64,000 nt of DNA from Clostridium beijerinckii (GCA_003129525.1 CP029329.1:1407501-1471500); one strand, 5' to 3'; shown: positions 20,070-28,978, numbered from the stretch's first letter. Notes: generated from the letters alone by a model not told the origin. Program-made: numbers and translations.

Positions 20070-21200
20070 TTATACTAAGGATGGGTCTACTAATTTCTTA
20101 TAAGCTTTCAATGTATTTTGAGCAGTTTTTGTCCAAGTGAATTCAAGGCTTCTTAAGTAGCCTCTTTCACTAAGGTTGGCTTTTAACGTTTCATCATTTA
20201 AAAGAGTTACTAGAGATTTTTCTAATTCGTTTATATTATACGGATTTATTAAAATTGCATCATCTCCTGTCACTTCTGGGATTGAGGTTAAGTTAGAGGT
20301 TATTACAGGTGCCTTGCAGCTCATGGCTTCTAATGGAGGTAGTCCAAACCCTTCATAAAATGATGGGTAAACAAAAGCATCACAGCCACTATAAAGAACC
20401 GGTAAAATTTTATCTTCTAAATATCCACAAAAAATAACTTTGTCTTGTAGATTATTTTCTTTTACAAAGGTAAGAAGTTTTTCACCTTCATCTCTTAATC
20501 CTCCACCAAGAAGCAATTTATAAGGCTTGTTTAAGTCTTTATAAACTTTACTAAACGCCTTAATTAGACCTAAAACATTCTTTCTTAAACTGAATCCACC
20601 AATATATAATATATATGGATCTTTTACACCAAAGGTATGTTCTACATATAATTTGCAATTATTTTTATCTAAAGGCTTAAAATTATTATTTGCAGCAAGA
20701 GGTGTTACAAATATCTTATCTTCAGGATAAAAACTGAAAAATTTTAAAATATCTTTTTTTGAGTATTCAGATACTGTCAAAATACCATAAGAATTAGAAA
20801 TTATATTGGGCATATCACGTAAAAATCTTTCTAAGTAACCTTTGCCAACGGTTTCGGGCATAATATATGGAATTAAATCGTGTATTGTAACTATAGTTGG
20901 TATTTCTGTATCAAAATCGAACCCTATTCCATTTTGGGGAATATGATATAAATCAGTATGCAATTCATTTAATGTATTAGGAATATAATAATTTTCATAA
21001 AAACCACCATGTCTACCAGAAGAGTATACTATATTAGTATTTTTTTTATTAAATTCTTCATTAAATTTTCCAGAGCAAAATAAAGTGAATTCATCTTTTG
21101 AATCTATGGAAAGAATTTCTGACATAAGATTATTTGTATAAGTACCAATGCCAGTCCCTTGATGTAAAGTAGCACTACGAGCATCAATGGCAATTTTCAT
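20070..21200 (-). CDS. family 4 glycosyltransferase, CotSA-like
   Basis: GT-B glycosyltransferase, 376 aa. The N-terminal half starts MKIAIDARSATLHQGTGIG (in part), the acceptor-side Rossmann domain; the C-terminal half has YILYIGGFSLRKN (196-208) and PSFYEGFGLPPLEAM with the EGFGLPxxE nucleotide-sugar motif. Start at 21200 follows AGAGGTG; an ATG at 21230 lies upstream of that site. It is divergent from a cotS-like kinase gene. In B. subtilis the cotSA glycosyltransferase and cotS form a coat pair, so a role in spore-surface glycosylation is inferred. Confidence 0.85.
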   Translation of the reverse strand: MKIAIDARSATLHQGTGIGTYTNNLMSEILSIDSKDEFTLFCSGKFNEEFNKKNTNIVYSSGRHGGFYENYYIPNTLNELHTDLYHIPQNGIGFDFDTEIPTIVTIHDLIPYIMPETVGKGYLERFLRDMPNIISNSYGILTVSEYSKKDILKFFSFYPEDKIFVTPLAANNNFKPLDKNNCKLYVEHTFGVKDPYILYIGGFSLRKNVLGLIKAFSKVYKDLNKPYKLLLGGGLRDEGEKLLTFVKENNLQDKVIFCGYLEDKILPVLYSGCDAFVYPSFYEGFGLPPLEAMSCKAPVITSNLTSIPEVTGDDAILINPYNINELEKSLVTLLNDETLKANLSERGYLRSLEFTWTKTAQNTLKAYKKLVDPSLV

Positions 21201-21224
21201 ATGAACACCTCTATAATACATATT

Positions 21225-21265
21225 GGGCATATTTCAGAAAATAATAAGTCAGTATATATGCCTTT
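21225..21265. repeat. R1 half-copy between the glycosyltransferase and cotS-like genes
   Basis: GGGCATATTTCAGAAAATAA followed by TAAGTCAGTATA fits the left end of family R1; no clear right arm. Confidence 0.5.
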
Positions 21266-21308
21266 AGTATAAAGTATTAATTGATTTTAATTTTTGTGAA
21301 TCTAAATC

Positions 21309-21336
21309 ACAATAAATTATTTAATCACATATAATA
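21309..21336 (+). promoter_or_regulatory. sigma-K-type promoter of the cotS-like gene
   Basis: AC (21309-21310), 17-bp spacer, CATATAATA (21328-21336), matching the mother-cell consensus AC-N16/17-CATAnnnTA in full. The start codon is 30 bases downstream. Confidence 0.6.
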
Positions 21337-21365
21337 AAAATAAATAATAGCTGGTAGGAAATTTC

Positions 21366-22382
21366 ATGGAGAATAATAAAGAGATACTCAAAATTAAAAG
21401 CTATGTTGAGGAATATTATCAATTAAAAATAGATAATATAGAAAAGGTGAAAAATAGTTATAAAATTATTACTAAACATGGGGGATATTGTTTAAAAGTA
21501 ATTAGATATCAATTCTCTCATTTTTATTTTATTTTGTGTGCAATGAAACATCTACAAAGAAATGGATTCAGTAATATTCCTAAGTTTATTATTAATAAAG
21601 AAAAAAAAGAATATGGGAGTATAGACGGAAAATATGTTTATTTAACTAAATGGATTCCATCAAGGACAAGTAATTACAATAATCCTATAGAATTGGCTAT
21701 GGTATCAAGTGAACTTGCAAAGTTACATCAATGTAGTAAAGGTTTCACTTTAGAAAAAATAATGAAACCCAGGATTGGTTGGTTTTCTTGGATTGATGTA
21801 TTTGAAACAAGAAAAAATGAAATACTTGATTTTAAAAATAGAATAAATCAAAAAGCAAATAAATCTAACTTCGACTTATTGTATTTAGAAAATATTGAAC
21901 AGGAAGTAAAAAGAGCTGAGAAAAGTATATTAGGTCTTCAAAAAAATAATTATGTAAAGATTATGGAAAGAGAAGTTTTTAAAAGAGGTTTTTGTCATCA
22001 TGATTATGCCCACCATAATATTTTAATAGATAATAATAAAAACATTAATATTATAGATTTTGATTATTGCATATTAGATTCTCATCTTCATGATGTATGT
22101 TCTTTATTAATAAGAAATATGAAAGATGGCAAATGGGAACCGAAAAAATCGGATTTAATATTAGATGCTTATAGGACAAATATGGAAATTAAACAAGATG
22201 AAATCCCTATAATAAGAGAATTTATAAGATTTCCTCAAGCTTTTTGGCAAACAGGACTACAAGTATATTGGGAACAGCAAACCTGGGGAGAAGATTTTTT
22301 TCTTAATAAGTTAGAAAAATATGTAGATGATTGTGAGTTCAGAGAAGAGTTTATTGATAGTTATTTTAATGGAGGAAATTAA
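21366..22382 (+). CDS. CotS-family spore coat kinase-like protein (copy 1)
   Basis: Aminoglycoside phosphotransferase/choline kinase fold, as in CotS and YutH-type coat proteins. The N-lobe (1-100) holds the YCLKVIRY lysine strand; the C-lobe has the catalytic loop HHDYAHHN (211-218) and the metal motif IDFDYC (230-235), so ATP binding and phosphotransfer remain possible. 338 aa. A sigma-K-like promoter is just upstream, and the divergent neighbour is a CotSA-like glycosyltransferase. The next gene starts two bases after its stop. The phosphate acceptor is unknown. Confidence 0.85.
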   Translation: MENNKEILKIKSYVEEYYQLKIDNIEKVKNSYKIITKHGGYCLKVIRYQFSHFYFILCAMKHLQRNGFSNIPKFIINKEKKEYGSIDGKYVYLTKWIPSRTSNYNNPIELAMVSSELAKLHQCSKGFTLEKIMKPRIGWFSWIDVFETRKNEILDFKNRINQKANKSNFDLLYLENIEQEVKRAEKSILGLQKNNYVKIMEREVFKRGFCHHDYAHHNILIDNNKNINIIDFDYCILDSHLHDVCSLLIRNMKDGKWEPKKSDLILDAYRTNMEIKQDEIPIIREFIRFPQAFWQTGLQVYWEQQTWGEDFFLNKLEKYVDDCEFREEFIDSYFNGGN

Positions 22383-22383
22383 T

Positions 22384-23199
22384 ATGGATAAATCGTGTGT
22401 TAATGAATATTTAAATATAAGGGAAATAACTATTATTGGACAGTATTTTAGTTATGATAGAAATACGGATAAGAAAGATATTATTTCTCAAATTAATTTA
22501 ATAGTGGAGCTTCATAAAATTCTAATTGGTTGTAATTTTAATGGAATGAGTAGAATTAAAAGTACAATAGGTAAGGAAGTTGAAGATTATAAAGTTCAAA
22601 TAAAGAAATTGCAAAAACATTATGACTATGTAGCTAATGAACATTGTCCAAATGAGGTGGATAAATTAATATTATCAAATGGTAAAACTATGCTAAACCA
22701 AGCTAAAGAAGCATTAGACTATATTTATGGACATGATTATTTTGGTGTTATAAAGCGTAGTATGAATAGAGAAGAGATTTGTATTGGCAAAGTTGATAGA
22801 AATAACTTGAGAAAAAATGAAGGGAAAATTGAAATAGGTACAATCAAAGGAATGACATATAATTTAGTAGAAGAAGATTTATATAATTATATTAAGAAAT
22901 TGCAAAGAAAGCAATTTGATATAGATAAAGAGGAGTTAATAAAATTATTTGTACATGGGTCTCATTTATCATTTAATAGTTTTGATTATTTAAGAGGATT
23001 GTGCAGTTATCCAAGAGATTTTTTGAAAATATGGGAGAGATATAGAGATAGCAAAAAAGAAAATACTAATCAAATAGATAATGAGTTAGATATGCTTAAT
23101 ATAAAATACAAATATAACAAGATGAAGAAGGATAATGATGAAATATTATTAGAATTAAAAAGAAGCTTAAAATATGAAAGCAAAGGTTTTATCATATAG
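22384..23199 (+). CDS. uncharacterised protein in the spore coat cluster
   Basis: 271 aa, mostly helical and charged, with no signal peptide or membrane segment. I do not recognise a family. The C-terminal third contains FVHGSHLSFNSFDYLRGL and is followed by a Lys/Asn-rich, probably coiled tail. Start at 22384 is supported by ATGGAGGAAATTAAT directly before it and by the two-base gap after the cotS-like stop. An earlier in-frame ATG at 22327 would overlap that gene by 56 bases. Being sandwiched between two cotS-like genes it is likely a coat or coat-assembly protein; this rests on context only. Confidence 0.7.
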   Translation: MDKSCVNEYLNIREITIIGQYFSYDRNTDKKDIISQINLIVELHKILIGCNFNGMSRIKSTIGKEVEDYKVQIKKLQKHYDYVANEHCPNEVDKLILSNGKTMLNQAKEALDYIYGHDYFGVIKRSMNREEICIGKVDRNNLRKNEGKIEIGTIKGMTYNLVEEDLYNYIKKLQRKQFDIDKEELIKLFVHGSHLSFNSFDYLRGLCSYPRDFLKIWERYRDSKKENTNQIDNELDMLNIKYKYNKMKKDNDEILLELKRSLKYESKGFII

Positions 23200-23264
23200 G
23201 TATCTTTCAAAAGTTAGTTTTCAATGGAACTAAAGCTTAGTAATTTTTTATTAGGAGGAAAAAC

Positions 23265-24302
23265 ATGAATAAAACTAGGTATTCAGAAAAAAATTATTTG
23301 TGTCATTATGATTTGAGTTTGAAATTTTTTAATGAGCTTGGAATAAAAGTGAATGATATTGTTCCACTTAGAAAAGTATTTGTAATATGTACAGATGAAG
23401 GAAATAAAATTTTGAAAAGAGTAAATTATGACGCAGATAGAATAAATTTAATAAGTGATTCTTTGGATTATGTGAAAAAAAGTTATAATAATATAATAAC
23501 ATATAACAAATTTGAGGATAATTTGAATTATAAGAAGTGGAAAGATGATATTTATATTGTTATGGATATTTTAGATGGAAGAGAAGTATCATTTTCAAAT
23601 CCAGTGGAAATTAATCTTTGTGCAGAAAGTATAGCTTTAATGCACAAAGCATCTAATGGTTTGAGGGCATATTTAAAAAACAAATATAATAAGGATTTTT
23701 TAGATATATCTCTAAAAGATAAGTTTCAAAAAGCATATGATGAATTAATTTGGATGAAAAATCTAGTTAATAGTTATAAATATAAAAATGAGTTTGATGA
23801 ATTATTCATTGAAAATGTGGATAAATATTTATTTGAGATTCAAGAGGTGCAAAAGGAGCTTGAAAAAAGTAAGTATGATGATTTAAGACAAGCAGGAGAT
23901 ACAATTTATCTTTGCCATAATGATTTAGCTTACCATAATTTCTTAATTAAAAATAATGAGATAAGTATAATAGATTTTGACTTTATGACTTTAGATTTAA
24001 GAATAATGGATATCGGGGATTTTATTTTAAAATCTATAAAAAACGTAGCTTTTGATATAGATAAAATGTTAGGTTGCATTGATGGATATGAAAATATTTC
24101 AATTTTAAAGCAAGAAGAAAAAGAATTATTATATATTCTTATAAAATTCCCAAAAGACTTTCACACTATTTCTAGGGATTACTATTATAAGAGAAAACAA
24201 TGGGATTATGAAGTTTATTTAAATAGGTTTAAGGCAAAATTAAATAATGAAGAATTTAGATATGAATTTTTAAAAGTATATGAGAACAAATTTATCATAT
24301 AA
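23265..24302 (+). CDS. CotS-family spore coat kinase-like protein (copy 2)
   Basis: Same phosphotransferase fold as its neighbours, 345 aa. The catalytic loop is HNDLAYHN (from about residue 218) and the metal motif IIDFDF follows, both with the needed Asp/Asn/Asp residues. The N-lobe strand NKILKRVNYD supplies the lysine. A good AGGAGG site precedes the ATG. It lies 65 bases after the uncharacterised gene, and transcription ends at the strong hairpin 24307-24336. It is only distantly similar to copy 1, so the duplication is old. Confidence 0.85.
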   Translation: MNKTRYSEKNYLCHYDLSLKFFNELGIKVNDIVPLRKVFVICTDEGNKILKRVNYDADRINLISDSLDYVKKSYNNIITYNKFEDNLNYKKWKDDIYIVMDILDGREVSFSNPVEINLCAESIALMHKASNGLRAYLKNKYNKDFLDISLKDKFQKAYDELIWMKNLVNSYKYKNEFDELFIENVDKYLFEIQEVQKELEKSKYDDLRQAGDTIYLCHNDLAYHNFLIKNNEISIIDFDFMTLDLRIMDIGDFILKSIKNVAFDIDKMLGCIDGYENISILKQEEKELLYILIKFPKDFHTISRDYYYKRKQWDYEVYLNRFKAKLNNEEFRYEFLKVYENKFII

Positions 24303-24306
24303 AGTT

Positions 24307-24336
24307 ACAGGTAGTCCATTTGGACTACCTGTTTTT
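24307..24336 (+). terminator. Rho-independent terminator after cotS copy 2
   Basis: ACAGGTAGTCC and GGACTACCTGT with loop ATTT, then TTTT. The core GTAGTCCATTTGGACTAC recurs in the terminator at 28555. Confidence 0.9.
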
Positions 24337-24363
24337 GATATTCATTTAACCACTTCATATGCT

Positions 24364-25485
24364 TTAAGATTTTAAAATAGATTCATAAGCAGATATTGTA
24401 TTAAGAGCTGTTTTGTTCCAAGAAAAATCTTTACTACGGGTTAGACTCTTTTTAACCATTGTTAGTCTTAGCAAGCTGTTGCTTAATACTCTTTCTATAT
24501 CGTAAGATAGTGAATCTATATCATTAGGGTCTATGAAAAGCGCAGATCCATAACACACTTCAGGTAACGACGTAACATTAGAAGCTATTACAGGAGTTCC
24601 ACAAGCCATAGCTTCTATAGGTGGTAATCCAAAGCCTTCGTAAAAAGAAGGATAGACTAGGACTTCTGTAGCATTATAAAATAATGGCATATCTTCAATT
24701 GGAACAAAATCTGTAAAAATAACGTTATTAGAGACCTGTAGTTCCTCAGCTCTGCTTTTATATTTATAATAAGAAGGACCTTTTCTTCCTGTGATAACTA
24801 ATTTGAAAGTCTCTCTTAACTTCGTTGGAAGATTTGAATATGCTTCAATTAAACCTAAAATGTTTTTTCTTGGACTAAATCCACCAACATAAAGTATGAA
24901 ATCTTCTCGGATGCCATATTTTTTTGTGATTAAATCTTTGGATTTGCATTTACTCATAGGTTTATAAATATCTTCAGCAGCAAGTGGGGTTACGTAAATA
25001 TTTTCAGAAGGAAAATTAAATTCTTTAGCAATGTCATTTTTAGAAAAGTTAGAGACAGTAATTATTCCATCACAATTATTTATAATTTTAGGCAATTCAT
25101 CATTAAATATTTTAAGGTATCTATCACTAACAGTTTCAGGCATTCTTAAAGGAATTATATCATGTAGTGTAATAACTTTTTTACATTTGATATTTTCTGA
25201 CAGTCCAACTCCATTTTGTGGCACGTGGTAAAGTTCTATATCAGTATTATTTAATATATTAGGAACATTTACATCATCCCAAAAACTATTAGAAGATGCT
25301 GATTCAACAAGTTCTGTTTTAAAGTTCCCTTTCAAATTATTTATAGAGTTGCATTGTGGCATGAAAATTAAATAGTCATTATTATAATCAGCCTTATTAA
25401 GACTAAGAATTAATTGATTAGTATATGTGCCTATTCCAGTACCTTGATACCACTTTGCAGCTCTACCATCTATTCCTATTTTCAT
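24364..25485 (-). CDS. family 4 glycosyltransferase, CotSA-like (second copy)
   Basis: 373 aa GT-B glycosyltransferase, clearly paralogous to the one at 20070-21200: it shares the start MKIGIDGRAAKWYQGTGIG (in part), FILYVGGFSPRKN and PSFYEGFGLPPIEAMACG with the sugar-nucleotide glutamate. It is divergent from a third cotS-like gene, repeating the arrangement of the first copy. Ribosome site GAAAGGG lies before the ATG. Donor and acceptor sugars are unknown; spore-surface glycosylation is inferred from context. Confidence 0.85.
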   Translation of the reverse strand: MKIGIDGRAAKWYQGTGIGTYTNQLILSLNKADYNNDYLIFMPQCNSINNLKGNFKTELVESASSNSFWDDVNVPNILNNTDIELYHVPQNGVGLSENIKCKKVITLHDIIPLRMPETVSDRYLKIFNDELPKIINNCDGIITVSNFSKNDIAKEFNFPSENIYVTPLAAEDIYKPMSKCKSKDLITKKYGIREDFILYVGGFSPRKNILGLIEAYSNLPTKLRETFKLVITGRKGPSYYKYKSRAEELQVSNNVIFTDFVPIEDMPLFYNATEVLVYPSFYEGFGLPPIEAMACGTPVIASNVTSLPEVCYGSALFIDPNDIDSLSYDIERVLSNSLLRLTMVKKSLTRSKDFSWNKTALNTISAYESILKS

Positions 25486-25593
25486 TATTAAACCCTTTCA
25501 TAGTAGTTATATTAATGTATTATATTAAAAGAATATAAAAAATGTTAATAAAAGAAGTAATCTCCTCATATAAATATACAGGAGGTGAGAACT

Positions 25594-26592
25594 ATGATGA
25601 GAGAATTTGAAATTGAAAGACAATTTAACCTTAAGATAGAAAAAATTAAAGCTAATAAAGGTGTTTACTATCTTAAAACAGATAAGGGTGAAAGGTGTTT
25701 AAAGAAAATAAATTATGGGCCTCAAAAATTATTGTTTGTATATGGTGCTAAAGAGCACTTAAGAAAAAATGGTTTCAATAATTTAGACAAATACTATTTA
25801 AACATAAATGGAGAACCTTATGCATTAGTTAATGAAGATCTATACACTTTGTCAGAATGGTTAGAAGGACGGGAATGTGACTTTCATAATATAGATGAAG
25901 TAAAGATAGCAGCGAAGACTTTAGCTAATCTTCATGAAGCATCTAAAGGATATGATCCGCCAGAAAATTCTAAGCTTAAAAGTGACCTAGGAAGATGGCC
26001 TCATTTAATTGAGAAGAGAATTAAATCATTAGATAAAATGAGAGATATGGTAAGGAAAAAAAGTATAAAAAGTGATTTTGATTTGCTATATTTAAAATCC
26101 ATGGAATTTTATAAAGAAATTGGGAATAAGGCTTTATCAACTTTAAAAGAATCAGATTATTACGAGTTATGCATGTTTGCAGAAAATGAAAAGAGCTTTT
26201 GTCATCATGATTTTACTTATCACAATATAATTTTAGGTGATAATATGGACATACATGTTATTGATTTTGATTATTGTAAAAGAGAAGTTAGAACCTTTGA
26301 TATAAGCAATTTCATGATAAAAGTTTTAAAGAGAGTTGAATGGAATTTAGAATTTGCTATTGCTATTATAGAGTCATATAATTCAGTCTCTGAATTAAAA
26401 CCTGAGGAATATAAAGTACTGTATGCTTATCTTCAATTTCCGCAAAGATATTGGAGACTCGCTAATAGATATTATTACAATGAAGTAAATTGGGCACAAA
26501 ATACATTTGCAAGTAAATTAGAATCTATAATAAATGAACAAGACAAGTATTTAGATTTCTTAGACAGATTTAAGAATGAATATAAGATTTAA
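25594..26592 (+). CDS. CotS-family spore coat kinase-like protein (copy 3)
   Basis: 332 aa with the kinase-like motifs HHDFTYHN (204-211) and VIDFDYC. It is closest in motif spelling to copy 1 (both read FCHHD and DFDYC), which suggests that the GT/CotS pair was duplicated as a unit. The ATG at 25594 lies eight bases after GGAGG; a GTG at 25585 overlaps that site and is rejected. A strong terminator follows at 26614. Confidence 0.85.
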   Translation: MMREFEIERQFNLKIEKIKANKGVYYLKTDKGERCLKKINYGPQKLLFVYGAKEHLRKNGFNNLDKYYLNINGEPYALVNEDLYTLSEWLEGRECDFHNIDEVKIAAKTLANLHEASKGYDPPENSKLKSDLGRWPHLIEKRIKSLDKMRDMVRKKSIKSDFDLLYLKSMEFYKEIGNKALSTLKESDYYELCMFAENEKSFCHHDFTYHNIILGDNMDIHVIDFDYCKREVRTFDISNFMIKVLKRVEWNLEFAIAIIESYNSVSELKPEEYKVLYAYLQFPQRYWRLANRYYYNEVNWAQNTFASKLESIINEQDKYLDFLDRFKNEYKI

Positions 26593-26613
26593 TGAGTATA
26601 ATTTAGAAGCAAG

Positions 26614-26660
26614 AAGAGCTGCTTGAAAATAATTAAAAGATTATTTTTAGGCAGCTCTTT
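26614..26660 (+). terminator. terminator after cotS copy 3
   Basis: AAGAGCTGC pairs with GCAGCTCTT, continued by an AT-rich inner stem (AAAATAAT/ATTATTTT). Confidence 0.8.
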
Positions 26661-26685
26661 GCTGTATATAAAGAATTAAGAAGAA

Positions 26686-26712
26686 ACCTTTTATAATTTT
26701 TACCATATTATA
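26686..26712 (+). promoter_or_regulatory. yabG: sigma-K-type promoter of yabG
   Basis: AC (26686-26687), 16-bp spacer, CATATTATA (26704-26712): an exact match to AC-N16-CATAnnnTA. yabG is sigma-K dependent in B. subtilis, which supports the reading. Confidence 0.7.
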
Positions 26713-26743
26713 AGGTGTAGAATAATGTGGATAGGTGAAATCA

Positions 26744-27604
26744 ATGCGAATTGGAGATATAGTTGTAAGGAAGTCTTATGAGAAAGATATTACTTTTAAA
26801 ATAATTGATATTAAAGAAAAGGATGGAAAAGAAAATATTATTTTAAAGGGAATTAATATAAGGATAATAGCAGATGCATACGCAGAAGACCTTGATATGG
26901 CTGAAGAAGATAGTGGTTCTCAAGATAGAATTTTAAATACAAGAGTTAATGAAGCTATAAAAAAAGTTATGGTACTACGAGGTGATCTTAGAGATAAAGT
27001 TGAAAAGGCTCCAAAGATAAAAGCAAAAAATGAATTGGTATTTGGTAGGCCTGGGAAAATACTTCATGTAGATGGAGATAGTGAATACATGGAAACTTGT
27101 TTGAAGGTGTATAAGCAATTATCATTGGATGCAGTTGGTAGAGCAATACCAGAAAGAGACCAACCTAATGTTATAGTGGATTTAGTCAAAGAAATAAAAC
27201 CAGATATAGTAGTGTTAACAGGACACGATAGTGTAGTTAAAGATCCAAAGGATTATTTGAACTTAGATAATTACAGGAATTCAAGATATTATTTAGAATC
27301 AGTTAAAAATTTAAGAAATTATAATTCAAGCTATGATGAATTAGTAATATTTGCAGGTGCATGTCAAAGCTGTTATGAAATGATATTAGATGTAGGTGCT
27401 AACTTTGCATCATCGCCTAATAGAGTTTTAATCCATTGTTTAGATCCGGTTTTTGTATGTGAAAAGATTGCTTACACTAGAATAGACAAGGTAGTTTCAA
27501 TTACTGATGTAATAGAAAATACAATAACAGGAATAAAGGGTGTTGGAGGATTACAGACTAGGGGAAAGTATAGAGAAGGATACCCTAAGTCTTCTTATAT
27601 TTAA
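26744..27604 (+). CDS. yabG: YabG, sporulation-specific coat protease
   Basis: Cysteine-type protease that processes spore coat proteins late in sporulation. 286 aa, full length. The N-terminus MRIGDIVVRKSYEKDITFKI (RIGDxVxRKSY) is a family hallmark; further conserved segments are ILHVDGDSEY, VLTGHDS and IFAGACQSCYE, the last carrying the cysteines. Start 26744 has AGGTGA five bases upstream; the ORF can be extended to a GTG at 26735 inside that site. It has its own sigma-K-like promoter. Position before veg and ispE recalls the Bacillus yabG-veg-sspF-ispE order. Confidence 0.95.
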   Translation: MRIGDIVVRKSYEKDITFKIIDIKEKDGKENIILKGINIRIIADAYAEDLDMAEEDSGSQDRILNTRVNEAIKKVMVLRGDLRDKVEKAPKIKAKNELVFGRPGKILHVDGDSEYMETCLKVYKQLSLDAVGRAIPERDQPNVIVDLVKEIKPDIVVLTGHDSVVKDPKDYLNLDNYRNSRYYLESVKNLRNYNSSYDELVIFAGACQSCYEMILDVGANFASSPNRVLIHCLDPVFVCEKIAYTRIDKVVSITDVIENTITGIKGVGGLQTRGKYREGYPKSSYI

Positions 27605-27634
27605 TATGAGAAGCCTGAGAAGGCAAATATTTTT

Positions 27635-27682
27635 ATATGGTAATATTCTAAAACATAAATATTCTGAAGAATATTACCATAT
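27635..27682. repeat. palindromic element after yabG
   Basis: ATATGGTAATATTCT and AGAATATTACCATAT are perfect inverted 15-mers. ATTCTGAAGAATATTACCAT is nearly repeated at 50610-50633. The rest of 27605-27998 holds no recognisable gene. Confidence 0.55.
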
Positions 27683-27998
27683 ATATGGTTCAAAGCATGT
27701 GAAAAATACGGGTTATGAGGGAAGTAGATTAAATAAAAGCCAATTAAGTTAATTATGTTACGAAATATTTAAACATAATGGATACTTTAGATAAAACTAT
27801 TATTGAGAAAAATATTGATGGGTAACCGTTGGTAATTTTCTTAATAATACTTTTTCATTTAATTCAAGAATATAAAATTAATCTTTGACAAAAATAAAAA
27901 CACAGGATATAATTATTTTAACAAATTTAATTGAGCAAAATTAAGTTTGGAGAAACCAAAATACGAAACAGATATAAAATTAAGAGGAGAGAATAAGA

Positions 27999-28538
27999 AT
28001 GATATATGATTATATGGTAAAAGATGCAAAGGGAAATACAGTATCAATGGAGGAATATAAGGGGAAAGTACTTTTAGTTGTTAATACAGCTACAGGGTGT
28101 GGGTTTACTCCTCAATATGAAGGGCTCCAAAAAATATATGATAAATATAAAGATAGTGGATTTGAAATATTAGATTTTCCATCTAATCAATTCTTTGAAC
28201 AAGCACCTGGAAGTAATGAAGAAATCGTGAATTTTTGTAAGTTAACATATGGAACAACTTTTAAGACTTTTGGGAAAATTGATGTAAACGGAGAAAATAG
28301 TGATCCTCTATATGCTTTATTGAAAAAAGAAGCTCCTTCTGCAATTGAAGATGAATCAGCAAAGGGATTATATAACTTACTATCAGATAAGGGATTCAAT
28401 ACAAGTGGAGATGATATTAAATGGAATTTTACAAAATTCCTTGTATCGAAGGAAGGAAAAGTAGTAGCTAGATTTGCACCAACTTTTGAACCTGAAAAAA
28501 TAGAAGATAAAATTATAGAATTACTTAATGAAAAATAA
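27999..28538 (+). CDS. glutathione peroxidase-family thiol peroxidase
   Basis: Reduces hydroperoxides using a peroxidatic cysteine; bacterial Cys-type members usually take electrons from thioredoxin. Catalytic positions are C34 (NTATGCGFTPQY), Q64 (FPSNQF) and W142 (KWNFTKFL). The codon at 34 is TGT, so this is the cysteine form and not a selenoprotein. A second cysteine at 80 (NFCKLTYG) could serve as resolving cysteine. 179 aa, cytoplasmic. Ribosome site AGAGGAGAG. A strong terminator follows 16 bases after the stop. Confidence 0.93.
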   Translation: MIYDYMVKDAKGNTVSMEEYKGKVLLVVNTATGCGFTPQYEGLQKIYDKYKDSGFEILDFPSNQFFEQAPGSNEEIVNFCKLTYGTTFKTFGKIDVNGENSDPLYALLKKEAPSAIEDESAKGLYNLLSDKGFNTSGDDIKWNFTKFLVSKEGKVVARFAPTFEPEKIEDKIIELLNEK

Positions 28539-28554
28539 AAATGAAGTTATTTGA

Positions 28555-28579
28555 AGTAGTCCATTTGGACTACTTTTTT
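28555..28579 (+). terminator. terminator of the glutathione peroxidase gene
   Basis: AGTAGTCC/GGACTACT with loop ATTT and six T; same core as the terminator at 24307. Confidence 0.9.
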
Positions 28580-28765
28580 GTATGTTGAGATTATAAAGTT
28601 CTGCTTGGAGTAATTTTATTAGTAAAAGCACTCAGGGTGTATGATGCCCAGGTCATTTTTAGAAATTGAAAGCAAAAAAAGTTTATAAAAATATAGTGAA
28701 CATCTTAGCTGATAAAGATAGAATAACACTTATACTTCGTATCACGTCCAGAAAACACACCATAA

Positions 28766-28978
28766 AAGGAAGCTAAGAGAGTTTCAAGTGAATCTCAAGA
28801 AGCGCTCACAGCCGTAATAGGATCACTAATTGAGGTGACTGTGATGATAGGACTAGCAAATGTAGCATTGTAATTGGAGCATTTATAGAAGCTCCTATGA
28901 TATAGCTTGTTAAGATTGTAAGAAATACTAGGGGTAGTGCTCTAAGAACTAAGAAATTATTAATAAATAATAGGATAA
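28766..28978 (+). pseudogene. possible remnants of an ACR3-type arsenite permease
   Basis: In the frame of 28793, the translation SQEALTAVIGSLIEVTVMIG then LANVA resembles the conserved C-terminal helix of ACR3 arsenite efflux proteins (ALATVVGxLxEVPVM). A stop follows at 28871. One frame over, from 28870, a second similar piece reads VIGAFIEAPMI, stop, LVKIVRNTRG. Both are broken and without start or ribosome site. The similarity is by eye only. The rest of 28580-29138 shows no gene. Confidence 0.35.

Noticed and set aside
27540..27752. 70-codon frame overlapping the end of yabG
   Set aside because: It starts inside yabG in another frame, runs through a palindrome and has no Shine-Dalgarno.
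27999..28538. Glutathione peroxidase as a selenoprotein
   Set aside because: The catalytic codon is TGT (Cys34), not an in-frame TGA.
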